A stretch of DNA of 6,095 nucleotides from Alistipes sp. Its GTDB lineage: Bacteria > Bacteroidota > Bacteroidia > Bacteroidales > Rikenellaceae. A program made the translations under genes and the position numbers. Positions 5,330 to 6,095 of the stretch are shown here, in pieces. Positions within the stretch are counted from its first letter, which is position 1. Each line of letters opens with the position of its first letter. The stretch lies in contig JAFOYS010000072.1 in NCBI GenBank assembly GCA_017391435.1, positions 1 through 6,095 of the forward strand, given 5' to 3'. A model generated the notes under the pieces. The model was not told the DNA's origin, ran no database searches, and worked only from the letters and a program-made list of their open reading frames with translations.

Positions 5330-6095
5330 TTAGGACTTAATAAGTATCTTGTAGCTCCAAGGGGTGATATCGCCCCACATATGTTCGTAGAGTGTGGTTG
5401 GTTTGCCTGTCATAGCGTCAATGTACTCGCCGGCGTAGATGCCTGTGTGGAAGTCGCCAAAGAGTGTGTATGGCGAGAGGTTTGCAATGACCACTACTCG
5501 GTTGTTATCCCTTTCGCGGACAAAGGTCATTAGACAGTCTGGAGCATTGTTGTCTATCTCAATAAAACTGCCACCCTCATCTGCGCTGCGTAGTGCTATG
5601 TTGTTGTTATTGATAGCACATAACTTCTTGTAAAGCTCTGTATATCTGTTACTTTCAAAGGTTGGCATAGGGTCGCGGTCAAAGAACTCAAAGCTGTGGT
5701 CGTAGCCATACTCCTGTCCTGTGTAGATTAGCGGTAGAGAGTTTGGTAGTAGGAATGTAAGGGCTGCCATTGGCTCTACAGCCGCGCCAAAACGGGCGAA
5801 CTCACTGCCAGACCAAGAGTTCTCATCGTGGTTTGAGGTAAATGTCATTCTCATACTCCACTTTGGAAAGCGGCGACGGGTAGTGTGGATAGTATCGCGC
5901 AGAGTCCATACACGAGTTTTAGACTGTGCTACATCGCACATTGCGTGGTGCAACTGCCAAGAGTAGCAGGCATCAAAGGCGTTCTGAAAGAGGTTCTCCT
6001 CCTCCGCCTCGGCAAGTAGAAAAATATCTGGCTTAATCTGATTAAGTGAGTAGCGCACAACCTGCCAAAACTCTATCGGCATAAGCATTGCCATA
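5330..6095 (-). CDS. Glycoside hydrolase family 13 (alpha-amylase-like) enzyme, C-terminal part, continues past right edge
   Basis: The visible 254-255 residues are the second part of an alpha-amylase-type (beta/alpha)8 barrel plus a C-terminal beta domain. Numbering from the first visible Met: MPIEFW at 5-10 is the end of conserved region II, LLAEAEE at 26-32 is region III with Glu29 as the expected general acid, and FTSNHDENS at 85-93 is region IV with Asp90 as the expected transition-state stabiliser. YTGQEYGYD (124-132) and a late FFDRDP (137-142) are also typical of the family. The segment from about 175 to 254 (VVVIANLSPY near 200-209) fits the C-terminal beta-sandwich. The ATG at 6094 is not the true start: a GH13 enzyme needs the first barrel strands and the Asp nucleophile, which lie upstream. 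Position 6095 supplies a T, compatible with a GAT Asp codon directly before that Met. Substrate (starch, glycogen or maltooligosaccharides) and cell location cannot be decided without the N-terminus. It lies upstream of the nadE promoter and is probably a separate transcription unit. Confidence 0.9.
   Translation of the reverse strand, partial: MAMLMPIEFWQVVRYSLNQIKPDIFLLAEAEEENLFQNAFDACYSWQLHHAMCDVAQSKTRVWTLRDTIHTTRRRFPKWSMRMTFTSNHDENSWSGSEFARFGAAVEPMAALTFLLPNSLPLIYTGQEYGYDHSFEFFDRDPMPTFESNRYTELYKKLCAINNNNIALRSADEGGSFIEIDNNAPDCLMTFVRERDNNRVVVIANLSPYTLFGDFHTGIYAGEYIDAMTGKPTTLYEHMWGDITPWSYKILIKS

Noticed and set aside
5310..5335. AAAATTTTGAATTTT repeats just after the GH13 stop codon
   Set aside because: They are short A/T-only symmetries expected by chance in an AT-rich gap; no GC-containing stem could be drawn.
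5330..6094. GH13 frame as a complete small protein starting at the ATG at 6094
   Set aside because: The barrel strands and catalytic Asp of region II would be missing, and there is no upstream sequence to support a start; it is an internal Met at the window edge.

Overview
The window is a compact bacterial segment with every gene on the minus strand, so the biological reading direction runs from high to low coordinates. The host is most probably a member of the Bacteroidales. The evidence is a nearly perfect Bacteroidetes-type promoter (TTTG, 19 bp, TAACTTTG) before the operon, the rseC-rnfB-rnfC-rnfD-rnfG order, a six-cluster-type RnfB, and a GH13 enzyme of a style common in gut Bacteroidales. 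Genus cannot be set from this sequence; a Rikenellaceae-like organism is only a guess.

Layout in transcription order: (1) 6095-5330, the C-terminal two-thirds or so of a glycoside hydrolase family 13 (alpha-amylase-like) enzyme, cut by the window edge. (2) 5329-5263, a 67-bp AT-rich gap that holds the promoter and an 11-bp-arm inverted repeat covering the -7 element. (3) 5262-3676, nadE, a two-domain NAD+ synthetase whose N-terminal amidase domain has lost its catalytic cysteine. (4) 3686-3264, an RseC/SoxR-reducing-type membrane protein. (5) 3264-2413 rnfB, 2411-1068 rnfC, 1034-60 rnfD and 50-1 the start of rnfG, four subunits of the Rnf ferredoxin:NAD+ oxidoreductase ion pump. The operon runs off the left edge, where rnfE and rnfA would be expected.

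nadE through rnfG looks like one transcription unit: nadE and rseC overlap by 11 bp, rseC and rnfB share a TAATG junction, rnfB and rnfC are 1 bp apart, rnfC and rnfD 33 bp, rnfD and rnfG 9 bp. Biologically it joins the last step of NAD+ synthesis to a membrane complex that reduces NAD+ with ferredoxin electrons and stores the energy as an ion gradient.

The most unusual point is the NAD+ synthetase. The synthetase half keeps its motifs, but the nitrilase-like glutaminase half has Gly in place of the Cys nucleophile and altered substrate-pocket motifs, so it is predicted to be unable to hydrolyse glutamine. No RNA genes, insertion sequences, CRISPR arrays, attachment sites or convincing intrinsic terminators were seen.
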